A stretch of 11,293 bases of DNA from Woeseiaceae bacterium (GCA_013138675.1 WTCH01000332.1:1-11293), one strand, 5' to 3'; shown: positions 1 to 6,666, counted from the stretch's first letter. The notes: generated by a model from the letters alone, not told the origin. A program made the numbers and translations.

Positions 1-519
1 CGGCCGCACGACGAGTACCGCTACGGACACCGAATCTGGCTTGATATCGAAACCGGATTCCCGCTCCAGACCCGACTAGTGGCAAATAATGGCGAGGCGA
101 TAGAACAGGTCAAATTTGCGGACATCACGCTGGATCAGGAGATCCACGCCAGCGCACTGGCGCCATCGACGAGTATTGAGAATTTTCGCTGGTTCACGCA
201 GCCGCAGCGCAAGATCAACCATACCGTTGACAGCCCGTGGAATAGTGCTGAATTGCCGTCCGGATTTCGGGTCATGTCGACGCACGGAGAAGACCTGCCT
301 GGCAGAGATGTGCCAGTGATTCACATCCTCTACAGCGATGGTTTGGCGAATGTCTCGGTTTTTGTCGAACCAGCCAAAGACAAGAAGTTCGCGCGCCGGT
401 CGAGCGTCGGGGCTTCAAACTCCTACAGCGTGGAGAATGCTGGATACCAGGTCACGGCCGTCGGAGAGGTGCCGGCTGCGACCGTCGAGAAGATCGCGAC
501 CTCTATGCAACCCAACTGA
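1..519 (+). CDS. rseB: RseB/MucB, sigma-E regulatory protein (5' truncated)
   Basis: The open frame enters from the window edge and ends at TGA 517-519, leaving 172 residues of the C-terminal part. Family members are about 310-320 residues, so nearly half is missing, including the signal peptide. The visible part starts with YRYGHRIWLDIETGFPLQTRL, the end of the LolA-like N-terminal domain of RseB. It then runs through the smaller C-terminal domain, with HILYSDGLANVSVFVEP and the closing ENAGYQVTAVGEVPAATVEKIA that resembles the end of E. coli RseB. RseB is periplasmic: it binds the RseA anti-sigma factor, protects it from DegS cleavage, and is displaced by mislocalised lipopolysaccharide or lipoprotein. 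rpoE and rseA are presumably just upstream, and rseC follows 57 bases downstream. Identity is by motif recall and gene order, both strong. Confidence 0.93.
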   Translation, partial: RPHDEYRYGHRIWLDIETGFPLQTRLVANNGEAIEQVKFADITLDQEIHASALAPSTSIENFRWFTQPQRKINHTVDSPWNSAELPSGFRVMSTHGEDLPGRDVPVIHILYSDGLANVSVFVEPAKDKKFARRSSVGASNSYSVENAGYQVTAVGEVPAATVEKIATSMQPN

Positions 520-523
520 AAAT

Positions 524-561
524 GGCCTGAGAGGCCTTATTGATCCAGGCCTGTCAGGCCT
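524..561. repeat. Cluster of GGCCT/AGGCC inverted repeats between rseB and rseC
   Basis: Two small hairpins sit back to back. GGCCT 524-528 pairs with AGGCC 532-536 over a 3-base loop. AGGCCT 547-552 pairs with AGGCCT 556-561, again over 3 bases. Because all arms share the same core, alternative pairings between the two hairpins are also possible. No U-tract follows the second hairpin, so it is not a standard terminator. It overlaps the putative -35 region of the rseC promoter and lies just before the rseC start. A role in transcription or mRNA processing is only inferred. Confidence 0.6.
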
Positions 562-569
562 CCTACAAT
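540..569 (+). promoter_or_regulatory. Putative sigma-70 promoter for rseC
   Basis: TTGATC at 540-545 (4 of 6 to TTGACA) is followed after 18 bases by TACAAT at 564-569 (5 of 6 to TATAAT). The rseC ATG begins 7 bases after the -10 box, about where transcription would start. No Shine-Dalgarno sequence is seen between the box and the ATG. If active, it would make a leaderless or near-leaderless rseC mRNA separate from the rpoE operon transcript. Prediction only. Confidence 0.42.
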
Positions 570-576
570 CATCTGA

Positions 577-1017
577 ATGGATAACCCCAAGGGCAGAGTC
601 TTGTCACTCGTTGGCAGCACCGATGGTGCGCGCGCGATCATTGCCGTGGACAGCGCCCAGGCGTGCCCGCGTTGCGCGGCAGGGAAAGGCTGTGGTGCAG
701 GCATTTTTTTGGCTGGCGATAGTGAACGCCAGGTGGAGGCCACTGTGCCTGAAGGTCTTAGTCCGGTGGTTGATGACATTGTCGAGATTTCGCTGGCCCC
801 CGACAATCTGTTGCGGGCCGCCCTGATCGTCTACGGAATTCCTATGCTCGGTGCCCTTGCCGGCTCCATGATGGCGTATGCTGCCTCACTGGGTGATGCC
901 GGCGCCGCTATGGCGGCACTGTTGGGCCTGGGCTTCGGGCTGGTCATTAGTCGCTGGCGGGTGCGACAGGCGAGTTGCCTGCGACGCTTCACACCAACAA
1001 TCGAGAGACTTTGTTGA
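577..1017 (+). CDS. rseC: RseC/MucC family inner-membrane protein (SoxR-reducing/sigma-E modulator)
   Basis: The 146-residue product matches the RseC/MucC family, which has 150-160 residues in enterics. The N-terminal soluble part has the cysteine cluster C30-x2-C33-x5-C39 (ACPRCAAGKGCGAG), the same spacing as in E. coli RseC. Two membrane segments follow, at about residues 79-103 (LLRAALIVYGIPMLGALAGS) and 106-125. A short basic tail ends in a cysteine. In E. coli, RseC affects sigma-E activity and works with the Rsx electron-transfer complex to reduce SoxR; the Rnf homologue RnfC is unrelated. The start is fixed by an in-frame TGA at 574-576 directly before the ATG. The stop overlaps the TTG start of the next gene by 4 bases. 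A DegP/MucD gene, often found near here in pseudomonads, is absent between rseB and lepA. Confidence 0.9.
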   Translation: MDNPKGRVLSLVGSTDGARAIIAVDSAQACPRCAAGKGCGAGIFLAGDSERQVEATVPEGLSPVVDDIVEISLAPDNLLRAALIVYGIPMLGALAGSMMAYAASLGDAGAAMAALLGLGFGLVISRWRVRQASCLRRFTPTIERLC

Positions 1018-1262
1018 AAACAATTGACATATACAGTCGGCAGGGGTGCCACCTTTGCGAGGTAATAATCGAGGAGCTGCTGCCGCTCGTGCGTGGCCGT
1101 TTCGAGATCGTTGTCCACGATATTGACACTCGCGAGGACTGGAAAAAGGCGTATGACACGCAGATCCCGGTCATCGAATATGACGGCGAGCTCATCTGTC
1201 AGTATCATCTCGACCGCCAAGCGCTGACACGGATTCCGGGCTTTGTTGAACCGCATACGTAA
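1014..1262 (+). CDS. Glutaredoxin family protein (DUF836-type)
   Basis: This 82-residue thioredoxin-fold protein begins KTIDIYSRQGCHLCE, giving a beta strand and a C12-H-L-C15 redox site. It has the family cis-proline at P52 (TQIPVIEYDG) and little beyond the fold. It belongs to the short glutaredoxin-like group found next to lepA in several gammaproteobacteria. Its substrate is unknown, and a role as dithiol reductant or redox sensor is inferred. I chose TTG 1014 because GAGAGA at 1003-1008 lies 5 bases upstream as a ribosome-binding site, and because this start makes a TTGA overlap with the rseC stop. TTG 1011 and TTG 975 are in-frame alternatives; the latter would add 13 residues without resemblance to the family. 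The 3' end runs into the lepA start. Neighbouring RseC also carries reactive cysteines, so a functional link is possible but unproven. Confidence 0.85.
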   Translation: MKTIDIYSRQGCHLCEVIIEELLPLVRGRFEIVVHDIDTREDWKKAYDTQIPVIEYDGELICQYHLDRQALTRIPGFVEPHT

Positions 1263-3036
1263 TTTCTCGATCATTGCACATATAGACCACGGCAAGTCCA
1301 CGCTCGCCGACCGGTTTATTCAGCACTGTGGCGGGCTTGCGGATCGCGAGATGGCCGAACAGGTGCTTGATTCCATGGACCTGGAGCGCGAGCGAGGGAT
1401 CACGATCAAAGCGCAGAGCGTGTCGCTGAATTACGAGGCCCAGGATGGTGAGGTCTACGAACTCAATTTCATCGATACGCCGGGGCACGTCGATTTCTCG
1501 TACGAAGTGTCGCGGTCACTGGCGGCATGCGAAGGTGCACTGCTCGTGGTCGATGTGGCACAGGGCGTCGAGGCGCAAAGTGTCGCGAACTGCACAACGG
1601 CTATCGACCAGGGACTCGAGGTTCTGCCTGTACTGAACAAGATCGATCTGCCGGCCGCCGAGCCGGACCGGGTCAAAGCTGAGATCGAAGACATTATCGG
1701 TGTGGACGCCCAGCATGCTGTCGAGGTTAGTGCCAAGACAGGGGCTGGCGTGCCGGAGCTTCTCGAGGCGATCGTGCGAGATATTCCGCCGCCCGAAGGA
1801 AACGATGACGCACCATTACAAGCGTTGATTATCGATTCATGGTTCGACAATTACGTTGGCGTCGTATCGCTTGTGCGGGTCGTTAACGGCAATCTGCCGA
1901 AGCGCAGCAAGATTACGATCATGTCGACCGGCGATACCTACAATGCCGACCGTGTCGGCTGTTACACGCCAAAGATGAGCGACCGCGACGCATTGCATAC
2001 CGGGCAGGTGGGATTCGTGATCGCGGGTATCAAAGATATTTACGGTGCGCCGGTCGGGGACACGATCACGCTGGCGCGTAGCCCATGCGACAGCCCCTTG
2101 GCCGGTTTCAAGCAGGTGCAGCCACGTGTGTTTGCAGGGTTGTTTCCCATTCAATCAGAAGACTACGAGAACTTCCGCGAGGCGCTGCAAAAGCTGCGTC
2201 TCAATGATGCCTCAATGCATTTTGAGCCCGAAACATCAGCAGCACTTGGCTTTGGGTTTCGGTGTGGTTTCCTTGGCATGTTGCACATGGAGATTGTGCA
2301 GGAACGACTCGAGCGCGAGTACAATCTGGAACTGATAACCACAGCACCAACCGTTATTTTTGAGGTCGTCAATAATTCTGGCGAGCTTGTGTACGTTGAT
2401 AATCCGTCGAAGCTGCCACCGGTTAACGAGATCAGTGAAATTCGTGAGCCGATCATTACGGCGAATATTCTCGTACCGGATAATCATGTCGGGTCCGTGA
2501 TCAAACTGTGCATCGAGAAGCGGGGCGTGCAGAAGCAGATACGGTATCTCGGGAAGCAGGTTTCGCTTGAGTATGAAATACCACTTGCCGAAGTCGTTGT
2601 TGATTTTTTTGATCGCTTGAAATCGGTAAGCCGCGGCTATGCATCCTTTGACTATCACTTCGAGCGATTTGAACCGGCCAAGCTGGTTCGACTGGATGTC
2701 TTGATCAATAGAGACCGGGTAGATGCACTTTCGATTATCGTTCACAGGGACAATGCTCAGACACGCGGACGTGACCTTGTCGAACGAATGCGGGAACTTA
2801 TTCCACGGCAGATGTTCGATGTAGCAATACAGGCGGCAGTTGGTAGCCAGGTAATTTCCCGAAGTACTGTCAAGGCATTGCGCAAGAATGTGACCGCGAA
2901 ATGCTATGGTGGCGACGTGTCGCGCAAGCGCAAACTCCTTGAGAAACAAAAGGCCGGCAAGCGCCGTATGAAACAGGTAGGATCCGTTGAGATTCCGCAG
3001 GAGGCGTTCCTGGCTGTCCTGCGAGCAGAGAAGTGA
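1246..3036 (+). CDS. lepA: Elongation factor 4 (LepA), translational GTPase
   Basis: The 596-residue product is close to E. coli LepA (599) over its whole length. From TTG 1246 it reads NRIRNFSIIAHIDHGKS. The GTPase motifs are G1 AHIDHGKS (11-18), G2 GITIKAQS, G3 DTPGHVD (77-83), G4 NKID (131-134) and G5 SAKTG (162-166). EF-G-like domains II, III and V follow, and then the LepA-specific C-terminal domain with KCYGGDVSRKRKLLEKQKAGKRRMK and a final QEAFLAVL. LepA binds the ribosome and is linked to 30S assembly or initiation and to back-translocation. No ATG or GTG lies near the conserved N-terminus. TTG 1246 (or TTG 1243, one residue longer) fits best, overlapping the glutaredoxin gene by 17 bases with no clear Shine-Dalgarno sequence. 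Translational coupling is likely. lepB follows after 10 bases. Confidence 0.98.
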   Translation: MNRIRNFSIIAHIDHGKSTLADRFIQHCGGLADREMAEQVLDSMDLERERGITIKAQSVSLNYEAQDGEVYELNFIDTPGHVDFSYEVSRSLAACEGALLVVDVAQGVEAQSVANCTTAIDQGLEVLPVLNKIDLPAAEPDRVKAEIEDIIGVDAQHAVEVSAKTGAGVPELLEAIVRDIPPPEGNDDAPLQALIIDSWFDNYVGVVSLVRVVNGNLPKRSKITIMSTGDTYNADRVGCYTPKMSDRDALHTGQVGFVIAGIKDIYGAPVGDTITLARSPCDSPLAGFKQVQPRVFAGLFPIQSEDYENFREALQKLRLNDASMHFEPETSAALGFGFRCGFLGMLHMEIVQERLEREYNLELITTAPTVIFEVVNNSGELVYVDNPSKLPPVNEISEIREPIITANILVPDNHVGSVIKLCIEKRGVQKQIRYLGKQVSLEYEIPLAEVVVDFFDRLKSVSRGYASFDYHFERFEPAKLVRLDVLINRDRVDALSIIVHRDNAQTRGRDLVERMRELIPRQMFDVAIQAAVGSQVISRSTVKALRKNVTAKCYGGDVSRKRKLLEKQKAGKRRMKQVGSVEIPQEAFLAVLRAEK

Positions 3037-3039
3037 GAG
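3035..3039 (+). promoter_or_regulatory. Ribosome-binding site that fixes the lepB start
   Basis: GAGAG overlaps the lepA stop region and lies 7 bases before TTG 3047. It supports this TTG over in-frame starts inside the lepA 3' end, which would add non-conserved basic residues before the first membrane segment. Confidence 0.55.
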
Positions 3040-3046
3040 TACGAAT

Positions 3047-3802
3047 TTGAGTATAAATCTGGCATTGATATTGACGGCTCTGACGGTGCTTACCGGCATC
3101 GTCGTTGCTCTGGACAAGTTCGTCTGGGGCCGTGGCGAGGAAGCGAGTGGCAGACCTGCCGGGATGAATATACTCGTTGAGTACTCACGATCTTTTTTCC
3201 CCGTACTGCTATTCGTTCTTGTGATCAGGTCGTTTATTTTCGAGCCCTTCCGGATTCCGTCCGGGTCGATGATGCCGACCTTATTGCAGGGCGATTTCAT
3301 CTTCGTCAAAAAGTACTCGTATGGTCTTCGTCTGCCGGTGATGGAAACCAAGATTCTTGAGACAGGCTCGCCGGAGCGCGGCGACGTGGTGGTTTTTCGC
3401 TTGCCGTCGGATCCGAGCATCAATTACATCAAGCGCGTTGTAGGCCTCCCAGGTGACCAGGTGGTCTACGAGCGTCACCGACTGTTGATCAATGGCGAGG
3501 AGATCGCTCTCGAGCAGCATCCTGACGCGACGTCCCAGGACCCGAGGTTTGTTGAGCAACTCGGTGATCGCGAGCACGAGATTTTGATCACAAATGCGGC
3601 TTACATGGTACGAGACGGGGTCTATACGGTTCCTGACGGCCAATTTTTCATGATGGGTGACAACCGTGACAACAGCCGTGACAGCCGCTTTATCAGCTCG
3701 ATCCCGGAGACCCACCTCGTTGGTGAGGCGGTGCGGATCTGGATGCACATGGACGGTGCCTCATGGCCACGCTGGGAGCGGATTGGCAACAAGATTCAAT
3801 AA
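3047..3802 (+). CDS. lepB: Signal peptidase I
   Basis: This inner-membrane serine/lysine-dyad protease cleaves signal peptides from exported preproteins. From TTG 3047 the product is 251 residues. Membrane segment 1 spans about 3-22 (INLALILTALTVLTGIVVAL) and segment 2 about 50-66 (FFPVLLFVLVIRSFIF). The catalytic serine is S74 in FRIPSGSMMPTLLQGDF, and the general-base lysine is K129 in YIKRVVGLPGD. The 55-residue spacing equals that of E. coli (S90/K145). The late conserved box MGDNRDNSRDSR is present. E. coli LepB has 324 residues, so the periplasmic domain here lacks some enteric insertions, as in many other proteobacteria. The gene follows lepA by 10 bases, the conserved lepAB pair. The TTG start is supported by GAGAG 7 bases upstream. 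Confidence 0.97.
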   Translation: MSINLALILTALTVLTGIVVALDKFVWGRGEEASGRPAGMNILVEYSRSFFPVLLFVLVIRSFIFEPFRIPSGSMMPTLLQGDFIFVKKYSYGLRLPVMETKILETGSPERGDVVVFRLPSDPSINYIKRVVGLPGDQVVYERHRLLINGEEIALEQHPDATSQDPRFVEQLGDREHEILITNAAYMVRDGVYTVPDGQFFMMGDNRDNSRDSRFISSIPETHLVGEAVRIWMHMDGASWPRWERIGNKIQ

Positions 3803-3826
3803 TGTGGTGCAAGTCACTGAATCTAA

Positions 3827-3862
3827 CATCAAAATCGCGTTAAATTTGGTGTGATTTTGGTG
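3827..3862 (+). promoter_or_regulatory. RNA hairpin in the lepB-DUF4845 gap, upstream of the rnc block
   Basis: Bases 3827-3840 pair with 3849-3862 to give a 14-bp stem as RNA (10 Watson-Crick and 4 G-U pairs) around an 8-base loop, TAAATTTG. The core is CAAAATC 3830-3836 against GATTTTG 3853-3859. No U-tract follows, so it is not a typical terminator. It lies in the longest non-coding gap of the window (92 bases), 33 bases before the DUF4845 start, with weak -10-like hexamers nearby (TAACAT 3824-3829, TTAAAT 3840-3845). Processing by RNase III or another RNase is inference from the downstream rnc gene. Confidence 0.5.
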
Positions 3863-3894
3863 ACAAATGGCGCCCCATGAGGAATGAGTGAATT

Positions 3895-4290
3895 ATGGTC
3901 CGCAGTAGAGAAGCACGATTTGGAATGGCCAGGCGCCAGGTGGGCGCTACGTTGCTTGGGTACATCATCCTGGTGATGTTCGCCGGTGTGTTCGTCTTTG
4001 CGACGCTTCGTCTGGCGCCGGTGTATCTGAACTACTTTAAGGTTAATGGCGTCGTTGATGGCGTTTTCGAAGAATTCGACAGGCAAGCTCCTACGCGTGC
4101 CGCGCTTCGCAGTTCGATCTCGCGTCGTTTCGACGTCGAGAGCGTGTCGATCATCACTTTCCGCGATGTATCGGTCACCCAGGTCGATGGCGGGTTCGAA
4201 GTTGCTGCTGTTTATGACCACCCGGCGCCATTCATTGGTAACATCTCGTTCTTAGTGCACTTTGACAAATCGCGCGTTGTGCGTCGCTAG
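3895..4290 (+). CDS. DUF4845 domain single-pass membrane protein
   Basis: The 131-residue protein has a short basic N-terminus, one strong membrane segment at about 20-40 (LLGYIILVMFAGVFVFATLRL) and a soluble domain of about 90 residues. APVYLNYFKVNGVVDGV just after the membrane segment is typical of the DUF4845 family, which sits between lepB and rnc in pseudomonads, xanthomonads and relatives. The function is unknown. The N-terminus (RRQVGATLLGYIIL) resembles a type IV prepilin leader but lacks the glutamate at +5. ATG 3895 has GAGGA at 3879-3883, a rather long 11 bases upstream. ATG 3925 would give a 10-residue shorter protein starting MARRQVG, closer to other family members, but has no ribosome-binding site that I can see. 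Its place before rnc and era suggests co-transcription. Confidence 0.85.
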   Translation: MVRSREARFGMARRQVGATLLGYIILVMFAGVFVFATLRLAPVYLNYFKVNGVVDGVFEEFDRQAPTRAALRSSISRRFDVESVSIITFRDVSVTQVDGGFEVAAVYDHPAPFIGNISFLVHFDKSRVVRR

Positions 4291-4339
4291 GGCAAATCCC
4301 GGCCGTGGCGCGCTCGTGTCACATAATAGCGAATGAGCG

Positions 4340-5026
4340 ATGGTGGTTAATAAAGCCGCGACCTGGCTGAAGAAAGCCCTTGATTACGAATTTACGGATG
4401 CGCAGCTCCTTGAGCTTGCGTTGACCCACCGTAGTGCGCCGGGCGACAACAACGAGCGTCTCGAGTTTCTGGGCGACGCCGTCCTCGACTTCGTGATATC
4501 GGAGGTCGTGTTCAAAACACATCCGCTTGCACCCGAAGGAGATCTGAGTCGCCTCCGGGCGTCGCTGGTCAATGATGCAACCCTTGCCGAGATTGCTGCG
4601 CAACTCGGTATTGGCGAGCATCTCCACCTCGGTGGTGGTGAGCGCAAGACTGGCGGACACCGGCGGGACTCAATACTGGCGGATGCACTTGAGGCAATCT
4701 TCGGCGCTGTTTATCTGGACGCGGGATTCGATGCAGCTCGCCATGTTGTTGAGAAAACCTTCGGCCAGCGCTTGCACGAATTTCCGGACGCCGCAGAATT
4801 GCGCGATCCCAAAACACGACTGCAGGAATGGATGCAGGCGCGACAGATGGGCTTACCGGAATATGAATTATCGAACGTGACGGGCAAGGCGCACAGACAG
4901 ACTTTTGAAGTCAGCTGCAGTGTTAATAAAACGGTTACCAATGGTCATGGCACGACGCGCAGGAATGCCGAGCAAAGTGCCGCTGAGGACATGCTCGTAC
5001 AACTCAAATCAGGTGAATACAAATGA
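4340..5026 (+). CDS. rnc: Ribonuclease III
   Basis: This 228-residue endonuclease (E. coli 226) cleaves double-stranded RNA in rRNA precursors and selected mRNAs. The catalytic RNase III domain has the signature NERLEFLGDAVLDFVISE with E39, E42 and D46, and the second metal-binding pair D115 and E118 in ADALEAIFGAVYLD. These match the E. coli residues E38, E41, D45, D114 and E117, shifted by one. The double-stranded RNA-binding domain spans about 157-225 (DPKTRLQEWMQ to RRNAEQSAAEDML). All catalytic residues are intact. ATG 4340 gives the expected N-terminus but has only a weak purine stretch upstream. An out-of-frame ATG at 4333 opens a five-codon frame across the start. CATAAT at 4322-4327 could serve as a -10 element, but no -35 is visible. 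The stop overlaps the era ATG by 4 bases. Confidence 0.98.
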   Translation: MVVNKAATWLKKALDYEFTDAQLLELALTHRSAPGDNNERLEFLGDAVLDFVISEVVFKTHPLAPEGDLSRLRASLVNDATLAEIAAQLGIGEHLHLGGGERKTGGHRRDSILADALEAIFGAVYLDAGFDAARHVVEKTFGQRLHEFPDAAELRDPKTRLQEWMQARQMGLPEYELSNVTGKAHRQTFEVSCSVNKTVTNGHGTTRRNAEQSAAEDMLVQLKSGEYK

Positions 5027-5916
5027 GTGACATGCGCTGCGGATTCGTTGCAGTTGTTGGCCGTCCCAATGTGGGCAAGTCAACGCTAATCAACGCCCTG
5101 ATGGGGACGAAGGTGAGCATTGTCACCGCGAAGCCGCAGACAACCCGGCACCGTATTCTCGCAGTACATACGACGGCTGACACGCAGATTATTTTCGTCG
5201 ACACGCCCGGGCTGCATCGCAAGGCCGGTAAAGCAATGAATCGCATGATGAACCGCACGGCTGCCAGCGCGCTTGCTGATGCGGACCTCGTGTTGTTTAT
5301 GAGCGAGGCGGGACGTTGGACGGAGGAGGATGGCGATGTGTTGCAACGACTTCAGTCGGCATCCGGGCCTGTCATCGCCGTTCTCAACAAAGTCGACCTG
5401 GTCAAGCCGAAGGAGAAGTTGCTCGAAATCATCAGCGAGACGGCGGGCCGACACGAGTTTGCCGACATCATCCCGGTATCCGCGAAAAAGAACGACAACC
5501 TGGCGACCCTGCTGTCCCTGATCCCGGGCTACCTGCCGGAATCGCCGCGGTTATTTCCAGAAGACATGCAAACCGATCGCAGTGTCGAGTTCCATGCCGC
5601 TGAGACCATCCGGGAAAAACTGACATTGTCGCTGCACCAGGAAATACCGTATGGCCTGACGGTACAGATTGAACGTTACGAAACAGAAGAGAACAGAACG
5701 ACGATTAACGCCATCATCTGGGTGGAGCGAGACAGCCAGAAGGGCATCGTGGTGGGCAAAGGGGGTGGCGTGCTCAAGCGGGTCGGCAGGGAGGCGCGCC
5801 TCGAGCTAAAAAAACAACTGCAACGACCGGTGCACCTGGAGTTGTGGGTTAAGGTCAAGGACAACTGGGCAGACAGCGAGAAGGATCTGCTAAGTCTCGG
5901 TTACGAGTCCACGTAG
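5023..5916 (+). CDS. era: Era GTPase, 30S ribosome assembly factor
   Basis: The 297-residue product matches Era (E. coli 301). The GTPase domain has G1 GRPNVGKS (13-20), the switch I element QTTRHRI (39-45), G3 DTPG (60-63), G4 NKVD (122-125) and G5 SAKK (153-156). The C-terminal KH domain holds the RNA-binding GxxG loop as GKGG (245-248) within KGIVVGKGGGVLKRVG, and it ends with the usual LWVKVKDNWADSEKDLLSLGY. Era binds the 3' end of 16S rRNA and acts in 30S maturation, next to RNase III, which cuts the rRNA precursor. The ATGA overlap with rnc implies translational coupling. ATG 5032 is a possible shorter start (MRCGFVAVVG). Confidence 0.98.
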   Translation: MSDMRCGFVAVVGRPNVGKSTLINALMGTKVSIVTAKPQTTRHRILAVHTTADTQIIFVDTPGLHRKAGKAMNRMMNRTAASALADADLVLFMSEAGRWTEEDGDVLQRLQSASGPVIAVLNKVDLVKPKEKLLEIISETAGRHEFADIIPVSAKKNDNLATLLSLIPGYLPESPRLFPEDMQTDRSVEFHAAETIREKLTLSLHQEIPYGLTVQIERYETEENRTTINAIIWVERDSQKGIVVGKGGGVLKRVGREARLELKKQLQRPVHLELWVKVKDNWADSEKDLLSLGYEST

Positions 5917-5934
5917 CAGGGTCGCGCGGGATTC

Positions 5935-6657
5935 ATGTCATCACAACGGCGAATTCAGCAACAGGCCGCATTCATCTTGCATCACCGGCCGTTTCGGGAT
6001 TCGAGCCAGATTCTGGACGTGCTGAGTCGCGATCACGGCAAGCTTGCGGTCGTCGCGAGAGGCAGCCGCGGGGCGCGGTCTCGTCTCAAAGGCGTATTGC
6101 GTCCGTTTATGCCTTTGTCGATGTCATGGGTCATCAAGTCGGATCTTGGCACGCTGACAGGCGCCGAAGTACGCGGAGCGCCGCTGAGCCTTTCCGGAGA
6201 CGCACTGCTGTCGGGCTACTACGTCAACGAACTCATCCTGCATCTTCTGCATCGCCACGATCCGCAACCCGACATATTTGAGGCCTATGGTCAGACCATT
6301 CATGCGCTCGCAGGAGCGGGAACGGATGTAGCGCCCGTGCTGCGTCAGTTCGAAATGGAATTGTTGCGGTTCTCAGGTTACGCCCTGAATCTCAATCATG
6401 AATCCGGGACGACGCAGTCACTCGATCCCGGGCAGCACTACGAGTACCGCATGGAACAGGGCGCTGTCCCCGTCAGTCGTGACGATGGCCCCCTGGTATT
6501 CAGCGGTGCGATGCTGACGGCGATAGCCGGGCAACAATTCAGTGAGCCCGGTGTCCTGCGTGCGGCGACGAGGCTCATGCGCGAGGTCATCTCGTTTCAC
6601 CTCGGTGGCAAAGAGCTCAAAAGCCGCAAGGTGCTACTCGAGATGCATCGGCGTTAG
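5935..6657 (+). CDS. recO: DNA repair protein RecO
   Basis: This 240-residue RecFOR-pathway protein anneals single strands and, with RecR, loads RecA onto SSB-coated DNA. The N-terminal OB fold is recognisable in QAAFILHHRPFRDSSQILDVLSRDHGKLAVVARGSRGARSRLKGVLRPF, the family's most conserved part. YYVNELILHLLHRHDP and LRQFEMELLRFSGYALNL mark the helical C-terminal domain. The zinc-finger cysteines of Gram-positive RecO are absent, as is usual for gammaproteobacteria, and the length fits E. coli RecO (242). It follows era after 18 bases. The upstream GGGA is only 3 bases from the ATG, so initiation may depend on coupling with era. The stop TAG forms the first half of the putative pdxJ -10 box. 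Confidence 0.95.
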   Translation: MSSQRRIQQQAAFILHHRPFRDSSQILDVLSRDHGKLAVVARGSRGARSRLKGVLRPFMPLSMSWVIKSDLGTLTGAEVRGAPLSLSGDALLSGYYVNELILHLLHRHDPQPDIFEAYGQTIHALAGAGTDVAPVLRQFEMELLRFSGYALNLNHESGTTQSLDPGQHYEYRMEQGAVPVSRDDGPLVFSGAMLTAIAGQQFSEPGVLRAATRLMREVISFHLGGKELKSRKVLLEMHRR

Positions 6658-6660
6658 AAT
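6655..6660 (+). promoter_or_regulatory. Putative -10 box directly before pdxJ
   Basis: TAGAAT (5 of 6 to TATAAT) begins on the recO stop codon and ends 6 bases before the pdxJ ATG. No good -35 is visible; TGCTAC at 6632-6637 is the best-spaced hexamer and is poor. No Shine-Dalgarno sequence fits between the box and the ATG. If active, transcription would start at or next to the ATG. Confidence 0.38.
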
Positions 6661-6666
6661 ACCCGC

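Noticed and set aside
338..826. 162-codon + strand frame spanning the rseB-rseC junction
   Set aside because: It lies out of frame with both real genes, is arginine/serine-rich in the manner of shifted-frame translation, and matches no family I recognise.
975..1013. Longer glutaredoxin start at TTG 975
   Set aside because: The extra 13 residues do not resemble the family and would lie inside rseC; GAGAGA at 1003-1008 supports TTG 1014.
2793..2820. Possible sigma-E promoter inside lepA: GGAACTT at 2793-2799 with TCGAT at 2816-2820
   Set aside because: A 7-mer match is expected by chance about once in a window of this size, the -10 fits only partly, and the bases encode the conserved REL of LepA.
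2236..3423. 395-codon open frame on the minus strand across lepA and lepB
   Set aside because: It is antisense to two strongly conserved genes, ignores their boundaries and has no recognisable motif, so it is a shadow of + strand codon use.
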